A DNA stretch of 64,000 nucleotides from positions 83,294,253 to 83,358,252 of the forward strand of contig NC_084836.1 in assembly GCF_033115175.1 (NCBI RefSeq), read 5' to 3'. The stretch is from Lepus europaeus (lineage: Eukaryota; Chordata; Mammalia; Lagomorpha; Leporidae). The notes beneath the pieces are model-generated. The model saw nothing but the letters and a program-made list of their open reading frames with translations, did no database searches and had not been told where the DNA came from. Positions 31,268 through 42,822 of the stretch are shown piece by piece. Positions within the stretch are counted from its first letter, which is position 1. Each line of letters opens with the position of its first letter. The translations under genes were made by a program, and so were the position numbers.

Positions 31268-33395
31268 AAATTCATTGAGCACACATAGGAGCTGCAAACC
31301 CAATCCCTAAGGAAGCACACATCAGACAACTGGGAATGGTGGGGACTGTGGCAGACAGCATATCCTGATAAAGGTCTTTTATTGCCTTCTTCTATTTCTT
31401 CTTTCTTTTTCATCATATGTGTTGGTGTGTAGCAGGGGATAATCTGACCCCTTTGTTTAGGTGACCTTTACCTTTCAGAGGTAGTTTTCCTGTAGAATAG
31501 ACAGGACAATGGGAGCGACTGGAAGGAAATCTTTGCTGATGTATCAGACACCCTTCACTCGCAAATTTCTCCAATATCATTAAAAAAAAAAAGCTTGAAA
31601 CGAGGAAAGAATCATTCCTCAGCCTGGGGAAAGTCAAATGAGGAATCTTATAGTTTCCATCCTACTGATTTCAGTTTCTGAAATGTTTACACGCTGTCCT
31701 CTGAAGACAAATGAACAGGTCTTCTCTCAAGTTGTAGTGTGCTTAGCATGTTTTGCAAAATGATCATGCTGGAAAGGGCCTCTAGTTACAGCCAGGGAGG
31801 CTACAGATGAAGGAGAAAGAAACAGCCAGCTTTGAGATGCACTGGAGCCATTCACAAGTCCCTGGGAGGTAGCAGGGGCCACCCAGGGGTGTGCTGCCCT
31901 GAGCGCCATCTGCCTTTTGAGTCCAGATGAAGGGCCCCAGGGCCTATTTGCCTGATTTTTATTTGGCTTTGGGTGCCAAAAATATGCCTCAGTGAAAATC
32001 TACACCTGCTGAGGTAGAGGGGATGCGAGCCAGGTGTTCCCCTGGGTGCCTGCTGACTCCTGGTCCTTGGTTTGGAACGTGTCATCATTCCTGTCCAATC
32101 ACACAGCGAATACAGTGTGATGAAATGCGCTGTGTGTGTCAGGAGTTTCAGGCTAAATGCACCTTGAGGAGCCGGGGCACTGAAAGGGGCCGGCAGCACA
32201 CCTGCTGTCCCCTGTGCCCTGTCCCCCTCCCTGCCACCCTGCTGGTGACACCAGCAGGTGTCAAGCGCTTGACACCACCCGAGTGTCGGGCCCTGCTTCA
32301 GAGGGGCTGGACTTCTACAGCGGTCCGCACAACGCTGTAGTAATGCATCACTTCACTTTTTTCCCACGTGAGCGCCATGCGGGGGTCACTGTCGGTGTTT
32401 AGCCAGTGGCACAGTGCTGTTCACATCGAGAACTCCGCTTCCCATTCCATGGCTGTGTCCCCGGCATCCCTGGGTTTGCTGTGAGTGCTGAGTCTCCTGA
32501 GACGTGAGGTCTTCGCTTGGGCCTCCATGGTCTCGGGATGACCCGAGACTCTGGTGGGGAGACACAGATCCTCAGGGTTTCAGCTATTCTTCCTCATAGG
32601 GTTCCCTCGCCCAGAGGAAATCTCCACACTCACTTGGGCGTTGGTGCCCTTTCCTTGTAAGGAGATACGAGCTTGGAAACGGCGCAGTTTAAGGGGAGCC
32701 AACAGAGCCCCACCATCCAGCGGTGTGCTATAAATGGTGAACAACGAGCTCCCTGGAGGAGACAGAAAGGGGACAGAAAGATCTTCACGTTTGGTGTTTG
32801 CTGACTTCCGTGTCTAATTTCAAGCTACCAACGTGTCACTGAGGGTCAATTCCAGGCCAGGTCTGGCTTCTAACTCTGAGACTCTCTTCTGCCCCAGGAT
32901 TACACTGTGGGAGTTTCTGTGTGCTTGTGCCCCTGGGGTGACGGTCTTAGAGAATGGAGGAAGGAGACCTCACAGAGTTCCAGAGGAGAAGACAGAAGTT
33001 GTCATTGGATCAGTGACCAACCAGCTTGGCTATAAACGAGAAAGCCAGGTGATGGCAAGGTGACCGCAGTCGAGGGCCAGGCTCGTTTCCATGTGACAGG
33101 GGTCTGGCCAGATCTCGTTCTAAGAAGGGGAGGCTGTGTGCTTCCTGGAGTGGTCCTTACAAAGCATCACGAACTGCACTGCCAGTGTCCCTCCTTGTGC
33201 ATCCTTGCAAGGAAGCCCTGTGGCTGAGCTCCCTGGGTCTCTGTTCCGGAAACCCAGAGACAAACTAGAGCATGGGGCTTGGTTATCAAGCAGCTCCTCC
33301 AACCCATCACCCTGATGAGGACATACGAGGGTGACTTGTAACATTCATGGATGGGAAAGTGGAATTAAGACTTCTACTTGGTGGAAAAAATTTTA

Positions 33396-33641
33396 GAAAC
33401 CCGTGCACTGGGGTTAAGCTGCTGCTAACGTCAGCATCTCATAGCCGAGTGCTGGTTGAAGTCCCGGCTGCTCTGCTTCTGATCCAGATCCTTGGTAATG
33501 CACCTGGGAAGGCAGCAGCAGATGGCCCAACTGCTTGACACCTGCCACTGGCATGGGAGACCCAGAGGGAATTCCGGGCTCCCAGCTTCAGCCTGACCCA
33601 GCTTCAGTTGTTGCGGCCATTTGGGGAGTGAACCAGCGGAT

Positions 33642-33692
<51 letters not shown>
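33396..33692 (+). repeat. C-SINE lacking its A tail, head-to-tail with the next
   Basis: It ends inside a (CT)n run (33644-33692) and the following element starts at once. Confidence 0.85.
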
Positions 33693-34036
33693 AGGGGCAG
33701 GCACTGTGTGGCATAGTGGGTAAAGCCACCCCCTGAAGTGCTGTTGTCTAATATGGGCACTGGTTCGAGTCCCAGTTGCTCCACTTCTGATCCAGCTCTC
33801 TGCCATGGCCTGGGAAAGCAGTGGAGGATGGCCCAAGTCCTTGGGCCCCTGCATCTGCGTGGGAGACTCAGAAGCAGCTCCTGATCCTGGCGCTCCTGAC
33901 TCCTGGCTTCAGATCAGTGCAGCTCCAGCCCCTTTGGCCATTTGGGGAGTGAACCAGCGGATGGAAGACCTCTCTCCCTCTCCCTCTCTGTAACTCTGCC
34001 TTTCAAATACATAAAAATAAATCCTTAAAAAAACCC
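33693..34036 (+). repeat. C-SINE (CSINE2-like)
   Basis: GGGGCAGGCACTGTGTGGCA head, GGTTCGAGTCCC, tail CATAAAAATAAATCC. Complete. Confidence 0.92.
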
Positions 34037-34167
34037 TGAAATCCATAGTATATATTTTTCATGAAACTATTGAAGACCCTTTGTCATCATGGATTTCAAA
34101 AACTTTTTTTGCATCAAAATTAATTGTTTAATTCCACTTTCCATGAACTTTCTGAGGTGCCCTCATA
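34037..34167 (+). mobile_element. Mariner-like MITE remnant
   Basis: ATGGATTTCAAAAACTTTTT, GCATCAAAATTAATTG and CTTTCCATGAACTTTCTGAG match other short palindromic repeats here (41501, 47303, 52604). The family name is tentative. Confidence 0.5.
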
Positions 34168-34330
34168 CAGTGCTGATCCTTCCAGAAAACGATTGTATCT
34201 GTGGCCCCGCGGGTTTTTTAAAAGCCACATCCTGGAGTTCCAGTGTCTTACAGGCTGTGGCTTCCAGAGGTCATTTGGAGTCGTGTGAACCTCAGTGGCA
34301 CTTTGTTAAAGTGCAGGGTCCCGTGCGCCT

Positions 34331-34360
34331 GGTGGGGGTGGGGCGGGGCGGGGCTGAGGG
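34331..34360 (+). promoter_or_regulatory. G-quadruplex / GC-box cluster
   Basis: Four G runs of four or five separated by single bases, with GGGGCGGGGC Sp1-type boxes. No transcript start is evident. Confidence 0.5.
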
Positions 34361-35688
34361 TCTGCACTTCTCACAAAGTCCCTGGCCACCACTAGCCATG
34401 GATTAGAGCATGTGACAGAGGAAGAAGCTGAGGGACTGCAGAGGCTAAGGGACCAGCCAGCGGCAGGCTCTCAGGCCCGAGGGGGCAGGGTCCAGGTTAC
34501 AGCTGGCCTCTCTCACTCCAGGCGGGGCCCTCTCCAGCTGGTCCTTGGCAGAGCGGCCTGTCCTGTGGGGTGCGCATGTGGATGGGACAGCACCGCCTGC
34601 GTGCTGACAATGGGTCCTCCCTTGGCGCCGGGGGTGGGGGGGGGCAGCGACAGCTGGAGAGACACAGAGACCTTGATGGGAGCGGCTGCGCTCCAAGAGA
34701 ACTTTGTGGGGTGGGCCTGGCCTCTGGGCCCGGCCTGGCTGACCCTTGGTTGGATTTACTGCTAGGAGAGTCACACGTACACCTCTTGGTTCTTGTCCAG
34801 TGAGATCCTTTAGTCCAGGAATGCGCATAAGCAAGCATCCACCTACGGATCCAAAGTCAGAGTTCTGCCTAAATTTAATCTGAGAGTCACTTCTTTTACA
34901 AATGTTAAACTGCTTAGAGTTGAGAGGCTTGGGTTCAATAGGAATACAGAAACAGCAGGTGGGAACAAAAGCTAAGAAATGATTTTGGAGGCCAGGGATA
35001 GTGGAGACAAGGGAACAAGATAACAGAAAACAGAGTCCAAACAAAACTCTGTGACTGGGTACAAAGCTGGTTCTGAGTTTCCTGGCAGCCCAGGGGAAGA
35101 GGGAAAGCTACCCGGCTAAGGCTTGGTGGGAGCTCCCTAGAATCAGAGCTGAAGGTAGGGGTTTGGGTGCACCACATGTATTCAGAAACAGCTCTCAGGG
35201 GAAACCTGTGAGTGAGGGGGTGCACCAATAGAGGATCCTGGAAACAGGCCAGCTCTGGCCCAATGCATGGTGGGCCCTGGAATATAGATTACAACATAGA
35301 ACCACCCCTGTTCAAGGCAAGCGGGCCCCTGGGCTGCCCCCTCTGGAGTAGCAGGGCGAGGTGCTGGCAGCCAATGCCCACGTGGGCACCAGTGGCATCC
35401 TCCACAGATGTGGGTGATTTCTATGGGACTTTGGGTCTCTCCACCACACAATTTCATCCATGCAGGAGTCCTACATTCACAGAACAGCCAGTCGACGACG
35501 TTTTGAAGACCTGTGCTCGTCTTTGAGGACCATCTCAAGAGGGGAACTCATGTTCTCTAAGCCCAAGAAATGTGAAGACAAAGTAACCTTCAATTGCTGC
35601 TGCTAATTTTTTTCAATATTCTTACCTTTCAGGCTAGTGTTAAACAGTGTTTTATACCAGTCCTTATTCTAGGTTTATGAATGCATAA

Positions 35689-36003
35689 GGGGCAGGCATT
35701 TGGCCTAGCATTTAAGACGCCAGTTAAGATGCCTGTATACCTGGGTTTGAGTCCCAGCTCTGGTTCCTGACTCCAGTTTCCCACTAATGAAGATTCTGGG
35801 AGGCAGCAGGTGATGGCTCCGGTAACTGCGTTCCTGCTACCCAGACGGGAGACCCAGGCTTGAATTCCCAGATCCTGACTCTGGCCTGGCCCAGCCCCGG
35901 TTGCTACCGCTGTCTGGGGAGTGACCTAGTAGGTGGGCACTCCGCTGTCTTCCTGCCTCTGTCTCTTTTCCTCTGTCTGTCTCTCAAATAAATAAATAAG
36001 ACT
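35689..36003 (+). repeat. C-SINE, old (CSINE1-like)
   Basis: GGGCAGGCATTTGGCCTAGC head, GGGTTTGAGTCCCAGC, tail CTCAAATAAATAAATAAG. Confidence 0.88.
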
Positions 36004-37347
36004 AAGTAGATGTGTAAGTAATGGATTCATGTGTTTTCCACATACAGATTGTAAGTAATTTAAATATATATGTAGACTGGGTGAATTTTGCGATTTATTG
36101 CCAACAGTGCTAGTTCTACAACAAAATATGGCTTACAGACATTTCCTCTGTCTGAAACTTGTCAGAATCCAAGGAGCAAAATTAAAAAATAATTCTTAAC
36201 AATTCTGTTCCAAGAGTCCACACATGAAATTTCAGACACTTTTCCCCACACGCTGTGGTCAGAGCCTCATGGCTGACCACAGAGAAAAATCTGGCCACTC
36301 GGGGAAGCCACCACTGTCAGCTGAGGTCAAGTGCAATCTCTCCCCAGATGAATGACCGGGGAGTGGAGGTGGCGCGAGGTACGGTGAGTAGCTCGGGGTA
36401 CAGTGAGTAGCTCAGGGCATCAGAACGTCTGTGCAGGTGCTGCTCAGGTAGCAGAGACATGCCATGTGCACCCCACCCTGCCCAACCTCCTGACCCATGG
36501 GGTCCACAGGGCTTGTGAAACAGATCAGCAGTGACCGGAACAGGCCACCCGGCGTTTGCTGGACACTTAGTGCCATGCGGGTGCACGCTGACCTCATGCA
36601 CAGCTGACAACAGCCCCCCAGGACTCACCATTGCACCGGCAAGAAGAGAACGGGTGCAGCGAGGTTAAGCCCCTCGCGGATTCACGCTCAGCGCTGAGTG
36701 ATGGGTGGGCGCTTGAACCCTGGAAGACTCTGATCCCCGAGCCTGGCCCTGCCCGGAGACCCCAGGGAAGAAGTCTCTGTCCTCTCACGAAGTGGCCACT
36801 GTGCCTCGACTCCGGGGTGCCCTCCCCGAGGAGCCACTGCTTCAGTCCCTTCTCCCGGGCTCCTCTCCAGGAGCCGCGGCCAGGGAAAGGCATCGCTCAG
36901 ACCCCCTGCTGTGGGAGCAGGGGGCGGGGGCCACTGTCCCAGGGACTGCCCCCTGCAGCCACCACCCTGTCTGCACGAAGCCCCTGCTTCCTGTGGGCTG
37001 CTCCCAACCAACCGCGGAGCAGAGGGATTCCCCAGGCCGTAGATGCAGACAGAGCATCCCGTGAGCGGGCCTGTGGTCTGAGACCCTCCCTCCACAGCCC
37101 TCTGTCCGGGGCCAGGCTCCCACCTCCCTCTGACGTCTCCCCTGCCTCCTCCTGGCCCCTTTGCTGTATCCGTCACAGGAGTTCCCTCCAAGGCCCCTTG
37201 CGTCCCTACACCTTGCACACCCAAGGTAACAGCCCCACCCTCCCGCTGCCCTGCCCTCCATCCACCTGCTCTAGTGTCGCCACCGCTTCACCTGCCTCGT
37301 CCCACCTTTGGAGCACACCAGGCCTTGAGTGGCAGGGCCGTCTTTAC

Positions 37348-37523
37348 CTTGTTCACGCCGTCGGCCATGGCCTGAAGCGTGAGCTCCCGGGGCCCATCCA
37401 CTGTCTTCCCGTTGTCCGTGGGGCCCCAGCTGGCACTGTAGATGTCTATCAGCTGGGGCATGTGGCTGATGGAGGAGGCCTCGATGATGTCTGTCATGAA
37501 GGGCTGGTCCAGCATCCGGATAC
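37348..37523 (-). CDS. PCSK2: PCSK2 exon 8: subtilisin domain, middle
   Basis: This 176-nt exon encodes residues about 237-295 of the catalytic domain. It reads from [16 protein letters not shown] through [16 protein letters not shown] to AMADGVNK. The acceptor is CTGCCCGCAG|GTATCC and the donor is AACAAG|GTAAAG, which closes the exon in phase 0. The [14 protein letters not shown] segment is strongly conserved among prohormone convertases and contributes to the substrate-binding cleft. Open reading continues across both borders by chance, so the ends were fixed by splice consensus and by joining to exons 7 and 9 in frame. The exon lies in a GC-rich island of intron-exon sequence (about 36600-37560). 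A long plus-strand ORF overlapping it is a shadow. Confidence 0.95.
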
Positions 37524-37937
37524 CTGCGGGCAGGTATGAGCAGAGGGAGCACTGGGCTTGGTACCACAGTTCACAGGGGACTTGGGGTGGACGAGAGCTT
37601 GGGTCCTGGAAGGGCTGGGGACTACCAGTGCCCTGGGGGACAACACTGTGGACTCTGAGCATCAAGAAGGAGGCAAAAGCAGCCCCGACTGCTGCTGCTT
37701 GGACCCCATATGTGGCCTTTTTCGTATAAGTAATGAAGAGAACTTTACCTCCCCACCCCCCAGCTCTCCTGGGATTCAGAATGAGGGGAGACCACCTTTA
37801 CAGATGTGATTCCTGGCTCAGCCTGTTTCTCAGTGGAAACTCAGCTTCCAGGGACGGAGCGATGACTGGGGAGATGCAAAGCTACTGTGTGTGAGAGGTG
37901 AGGGAGGCAACTGGTGTTAGACAGTTACGGAGAAATG

Positions 37938-37972
37938 CCAGAGGGCAGAGGGCAGAGGGCAGAGGGCAGGGC
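37938..37972 (+). repeat. (AGGGCAG)n minisatellite
   Basis: Four to five 7-bp units. Confidence 0.85.
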
Positions 37973-38198
37973 AGGGAGAGTAGAGTGGTGGACAGGGTTA
38001 GGAGAGAGGACTCCCAGCTGCACTGTGGCTGAGAAGGGATGCTGACTGGGAAGGAGGACATAGAAACGTGTGTTACTCTGAAATGCATCTTAGAAGAAAA
38101 ATAATCTGGATCCTGACACCCTTCCTTGTTCTGCACGGTTAACAGATGTTATTACTCGAGGACATTATTTCACGAGTGCCTCTCTCTCTCTCTCTCTC

Positions 38199-38514
38199 TT
38201 TTTAAAAATTTTATTTATTTATTTGAGAGGTAGAACTAAAGAGAGAGGGAGAGGTACAGAGAGAGGTCCTCCACCTTCTGGTTCTGCAACAGCTGGAGCC
38301 AGGCCGATCTGAAGCCAGGAGCCAGGAGCCAGGAGCTTCTATTGGGTCTCACACACAGGTGTAAAAGCCCAAGGACTTGGGCCATCTTCCACTGTCTTCC
38401 CAGGCCACAGCAGAGAGCTGGATTGGAAGTGGAGCAATTGGGACTCGAGCTGGTGCCCATATGGGATGCTGATGCTGCAGGCTACGGCTTGACCCGCTGT
38501 GCCACAGCGCCAGC
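38199..38514 (-). repeat. C-SINE
   Basis: Reverse element ending TGCCACAGCGCCAGCC, directly preceded by (TC)n (38180-38199). Confidence 0.88.
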
Positions 38515-38574
38515 CCTCTCAATGCATCTTTAACCTTCCATCACAACTGTTTACAGGAGTGCTTCACGCACCAC

Positions 38575-38700
38575 CAGACAGCAAGGTCTCAGAGTCCAAG
38601 GGATGCATCTATTTTGTTCACATCCATGTCCTTGGGGAGAAGCGTGATGCTTGGTATTTATCTTAAGCCTGACAAATATTTGGTGAATAAACGTCTGGCA
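38575..38700 (+). repeat. L2/MIR-like remnant
   Basis: CATCTATTTTGTTCACATCC and ATATTTGGTGAATAAACG are the usual end of a mammalian-wide LINE or SINE. Confidence 0.5.
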
Positions 38701-39035
38701 TTATTGCTTTTTTGGTTGATTTTCTTCCCAACAGAGATCCAGAACAAACAATAACCAGCCTAGGTCGTCCGTCCTCAACGTTTATCCATAGTCAGGTCAT
38801 CATTTTTGCTAACAAACATCTAATTATCAGGGAAAACCTGCCCATTCAGTGTAAGCTGAGTCTGTGGTTTGGACTTCCTGGGGGCTAGGTTTCATGGTTT
38901 ATTTTAGAAGGAGGTAGGAAAAGTAAATCTCTACATTTGCTTTTGATCTACTTATATTTTATTTATTAAAAAAATCGCATTCAACAAAGGTAGCCAATAG
39001 GGCACAGGACAAACTGCATAGGGCAGCTGCTTCTT

Positions 39036-39387
39036 TTTTTTTTTTTTCTTTTTTTTCTTTTTGACAGGCAGAGTGGACAGAGAGAGAGAGACAGAGAGAA
39101 AGGTCTTCCTTTTGCCGTTGGTTCACCCTCCAATGGCCGCCGCGGTAGCGCGCTGCGGCCGGCGCACCGCGCTGATCCGATGGCAGGAGCCAGGTGCTTC
39201 TCCTGGTCTCCCATGGGGTGCAGGACCCAAGGACTTGGGCCATCCTCCACTGCACTCCCTAGCCACAGCAGAGAGCTGGCCTGGAAGAGGGGCAACCGGG
39301 ACAGGATCGGTGCCCCGACCGGGACTAGAACCCGGTGTGCCGGCGCCGCAAGGCGGAGGATTAGCCTAGTGAGCCGCGGCGCCGGCC
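39036..39387 (-). repeat. Young C-SINE, first of a tandem pair
   Basis: T-rich start, GACAGGCAGAGTGGACAG, ends GAGCCGCGGCGCCGGCC. It shares its outer target duplication with the next element. Confidence 0.95.
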
Positions 39388-39435
39388 CTTTTTTTTTTTT
39401 AATTATTATTATTATTATTTTTGACAGGCAGAGTG

Positions 39436-39481
<46 letters not shown>

Positions 39482-39758
39482 TCTTCCTTTTTTTGCCGTT
39501 GGTTCACCCTCCAATGGCTGCTGTGGCCGGCGCATCTCACCAATCCGAAGCCAGGAGCCAGGTGCTTCTCCTGGTCTCCCATGCGGGTGCAGGGCCCAAG
39601 CACTTGGGCCATCCTCCACTGCCTTCCTGGGCCATAGCAGAGAACTGGCCTGGAAGAGGGGCAACCGGGATAGAATCCGGCACCCTAACCGGGGCTAGAA
39701 CCCGGTGTGCTGGCGCCGCAAGGCGGAGGATTAGCCTGTTAAGCCACGGCGCCGGCCG
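39388..39758 (-). repeat. Young C-SINE, second of a tandem pair
   Basis: T-rich start, (GA)n at 39440-39478, ends CACGGCGCCGGCC. GGGCAGCTGCTTCTT occurs at 39021-39035 and 39759-39773 only, outside both elements. Confidence 0.95.
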
Positions 39759-40909
39759 GGCAGCTGCTTCTTGCACCAGGCTGTGCTTGCTCTGTGGGTG
39801 GGAAATTAACACCGAGAGACCGGCACTCACTGGCCTGCACGGAGAAAACTCTGGCTGACCAGGACTGAACGTTCCACCTCAACGAGAAGCTGAGAGAAAT
39901 TCAGCCCTTCAGCCCTGGCCAAAGGCAGCCTTGAAGGTCCTGCAAACCAACCCAGAGCAGCCGTCAGAGCCGGTGCGGGGTGCAACTGGCCGAGCCTTGC
40001 ACCCCCCTGCTCTGGCCCCGTAGCCTTTCTTTCTTTCCTTTCCTCATGGGTCCCCTTGGAGCTGCACAAGAACACCAAGCTGCTGTGTATTAATCTTCTG
40101 ACTGTTTCAGCATCAGGGGAGGCAGAGCTGGCCACAGACTGGGAGCAGGGCTCATTCTTATTCAGGGGCCAGGCGCCCGACATTCTTTTAATCACGTTAG
40201 GCTCAGGAGGAATGAGGCATGCGTTAATTGAATGAGATACAGTATTAATTTTGCAAGCAACTGCACCATCAGCAGCTAAGACAGAGGCTCAGGGTGACCT
40301 GAGGGTGTTTAGGGAGGGCCTCTCCTGCCCCTGGATGCCCTAGGAGCTGTGGAGGGACAGAGAGGACAGGGAGAGAGGTGCAGAGGGAGAGAGGGGCACC
40401 GAGGGAGGCAGGAGACTGTGTCTTTGTATCTGATAAATCCCCGAGGGGCTGACATGACTCAATGGCGAGGACAGAGTGGACCTCGGGGGTCTTATCCCAC
40501 TCCAGCCAGGCCTGCATGGCACTTTCGTTACCCCACGTGTCTCTGTGTCTCTTTTCAATTCATTTAGAGGCCTGAGTCACGCTGGGGCCAGCCCTGGTGC
40601 TGTGGGGACTGGGGGCTTGGGGCACACTGGATATGAGCAGACTCCTCTCTTGTGGCCAAAGGTGGCCTTGTACCTGCCCCTGGTGCATGCCACACCTGCC
40701 CACAAGATGCTGACGATGCCACTTTTTGTGCTCATGAGCTAAGGTGCAAGGTCACGGCCACCCAGGTTTCAGCTTCTGAAATTTCATGAGCATTTTTATG
40801 GTGATTTTTACTGGTTTATTAAAAAACTCAGAATATGTATAAATACGGACTTCTTAATGAGATTCATTGGCTAGTAATAATAATGATAAAACTATATGAA
40901 AGCAATTCA

Positions 40910-41175
40910 GGGGCCAGCGCTGTGGTGCAGTGGGTTAAAGCCCTGGCCTGCAGTGCCAGCATCCCATAGGGGCGCTGGTTTGAGCCCTGGCTGCTCCACT
41001 TCCAATCCAGCTCTCTGCTATGGCCTGGAAAGGCAGTAGAAGATGGTCCAAGTGCTTGGACCCCTGCACCATGTGGAGACAAGGAGGAAGCACCTGGCTT
41101 CTGGCTTCAGATTGGCGCAGCTCCAGCCATTGCAGCCAACTGGGGAGTGAACCAGCGGATGGAAGACCTCTTACT

Positions 41176-41225
<50 letters not shown>

Positions 41226-41265
41226 GTCTGCCTTTCAAATAAACAAATAAATAAATAAAAAAAAA
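40910..41265 (+). repeat. C-SINE (CSINE2-like)
   Basis: Complete, with (CT)n at 41182-41221 and (AAAT)n tail; duplication GAAAGCAATTCA (40898-40909, 41266-41277). Confidence 0.96.
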
Positions 41266-41500
41266 GAAAGCAATTCACTGCTGGTAGAGAAATTTCAGAT
41301 TTTTGACAATGGTCAACAGGGTGGTTTTCAAATTATTTTCAAAATCACTTTTTTTAAAAAAATTTGTTTCTTCATTTAAAAAAGTCACACACACACAAAG
41401 CAGACGGGGTGCGGGGATAGATCTTCCATCTGCTGGTCCACTCCCCAAATGGCCACACTTTCTAATTTATATTTGCTGGTCGGTTTTATCTAGTTTATAT

Positions 41501-41630
41501 GAGGGAACTTCAAAAAAATTAATGGAAAATGGAACTGAAAGGTAAGTTTGTTTTGGCACAAACAATTTTGAAATCCAAGCATCATTATTTCATAATACAT
41601 ATTTTCCATGAACTTTCTGAAGACCTCTCG
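41501..41630. mobile_element. Mariner-like MITE, near complete
   Basis: Inverted ends GAGGGAACTTCAAAAAAATT and ATTTTCCATGAACTTTCTGA, about 130 bp, no coding capacity. It resembles the short Tc1/mariner-derived repeats of mammals; family assignment is from memory. Confidence 0.55.
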
Positions 41631-41812
41631 TCTGCTCCCCGAGGTTGACCTGTGTCTGTGTGGGAATACACAGCAGAGATGGCACCGCCAGTCAAAGGAT
41701 GGAGGGGACACGGGCTCCGCATCTGCAGGCAAACCAAGGTGGACCTGCCACCGCCTCTGAGGGCAGAATTCCAGGCGGATGAGGGGTCCCCGTGTGGAAG
41801 TTAGCAGAACTT

Positions 41813-42167
41813 TGGGACCAGTGCTGTGGTGCAGTGGGTAAAGCTACTACCTGTGGTGTAGTGGGTTATGCCACACCATGTGGACGTCAAGATGTGTCCG
41901 GGCTGCTCCACTTCTGATCCAGTTCCCTGCTAATGCGCCTGGGAAAGCAGCGGAAGATGGCCCAAGTGCTTGGGCCCCTGCCACCCACTTGGGAGACTCA
42001 GATGAAGCTCCAGGCTCCTGGCTTCAGCTTGGTCCAGTCCTGGCCTTTGGAGCCATTGGGGTGTGTGTGTGTGTGTGTGTATTGTGAACCAGTGATTATA
42101 AGGTCTCTCTCTCCCTCCTTCCCTCTCTTTCTGTTACTTTGTCTTTCAAGTAAATAAAAATTAAAGA
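41813..42167 (+). repeat. C-SINE with duplicated head
   Basis: TGTGGTGCAGTGGGTAAAGC is followed at once by a second TGTGGTGTAGTGGGT, an internal duplication. (TG)n at 42060-42081. Confidence 0.88.
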
Positions 42168-42396
42168 AGACTTTAGGAGAAGATATTTGTGCTGACTCAG
42201 GGGCTAATTTCAAAGACAAGCTAAGGATGCCGGGAAACCGACGAAAAGGAATCCTGATGCAAAAATGAGTAGTTTATCAACAGACGAGGAACTCAGCGCT
42301 CTGTTTCCTCTTTTCCCTTCAGAGGAATAAACTTTTAATCTCATCTCGAGTCTTCTTTTTATTTCTGGCTCATGTTGGACAGCACTGTAAGTTTCA

Positions 42397-42709
42397 ATTT
42401 TTTTTTTTTTTTAATTTTTTGACAGGCAGAGTGGACAGTGAGAGAGAGAGAGACAGAGAGAAAGGTCTTCCTTTCGCCGTTGGTTCACCCTCCAATGGCC
42501 ACTGTGGCCGGCTCATCTCGCTGATCTGAAGCCAGGAGCCAGGTGCTTCTCCTGGTCTCCCGTGCGGGTGCAGGGCCCAAGGACCTGGGCCATCCTCCAC
42601 TGCACTCCCGGGCCATAGCAGAGAGCTGGACTGGAAGAAGGGCAACCGGGATAGAATCCGGCGCCCCGGCCGGGACTAGAACCCGGTGTGTGAGCCACGG
42701 CGCCGGCCT
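42397..42709 (-). repeat. Young C-SINE with short internal deletion
   Basis: It runs from CCCGGTGTG straight to TGAGCCACGGCGCCGGCC, lacking about 25 bases of the head. Confidence 0.92.
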
Positions 42710-42807
42710 CAACTTTTTTTGAAGAGACTTTGGAGGACTTCACGCCAGGAGCTCGGCACCTTCCTAAATCTCTGAGCCGGCCAGGAACGCGCAATGATCC
42801 AAGATGG

Positions 42808-42822
42808 CCACCAGAGGGCGCT
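42808..42822 (+). promoter_or_regulatory. Candidate CTCF motif with adjacent YY1-like motif
   Basis: TGGCCACCAGAGGGCGCT is one base from the CTCF consensus. AAGATGGC, the YY1 core, overlaps its start (42801-42808). Not within a SINE. Confidence 0.6.

Larger units (their letters stand above)
21355..37347 (-). other. PCSK2: PCSK2 intron 8
   Basis: 15,993-nt intron (donor GTAAAG at 37347, acceptor CTCCCCAG at 21355). It contains about fourteen C-SINEs and two MaLR LTRs. Segments without a repeat I can name include 24640-25044, 25541-26130, 26569-27004, 29798-30946, 31280-33395, 34170-35688 and 36004-37347. Confidence 0.9.

Noticed and set aside
36379..36420. Repeated GTGAGTAGCTC on the plus strand as splice donors
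   Set aside because: It is a roughly 20-bp direct repeat; no acceptor or open exon accompanies it on that strand.
36631..37539. 302-codon plus-strand ORF, the longest in the window
   Set aside because: It crosses GC-rich intron and the antisense of PCSK2 exon 8, is biased to Pro/Ser/Arg and has no domain. Stop codons are scarce because of GC content.
37668..37740. Possible extra exon upstream of exon 8 in gene sense
   Set aside because: Open frame continues past the acceptor, but exons 7 and 8 already join in frame without a gap in residue numbering.
40100..40125. REST/NRSF-like site (TTCAGCATCAGGGGAGGCAG)
   Set aside because: The left half resembles TTCAGCACC, but the right half lacks GGACAG at the required spacing.
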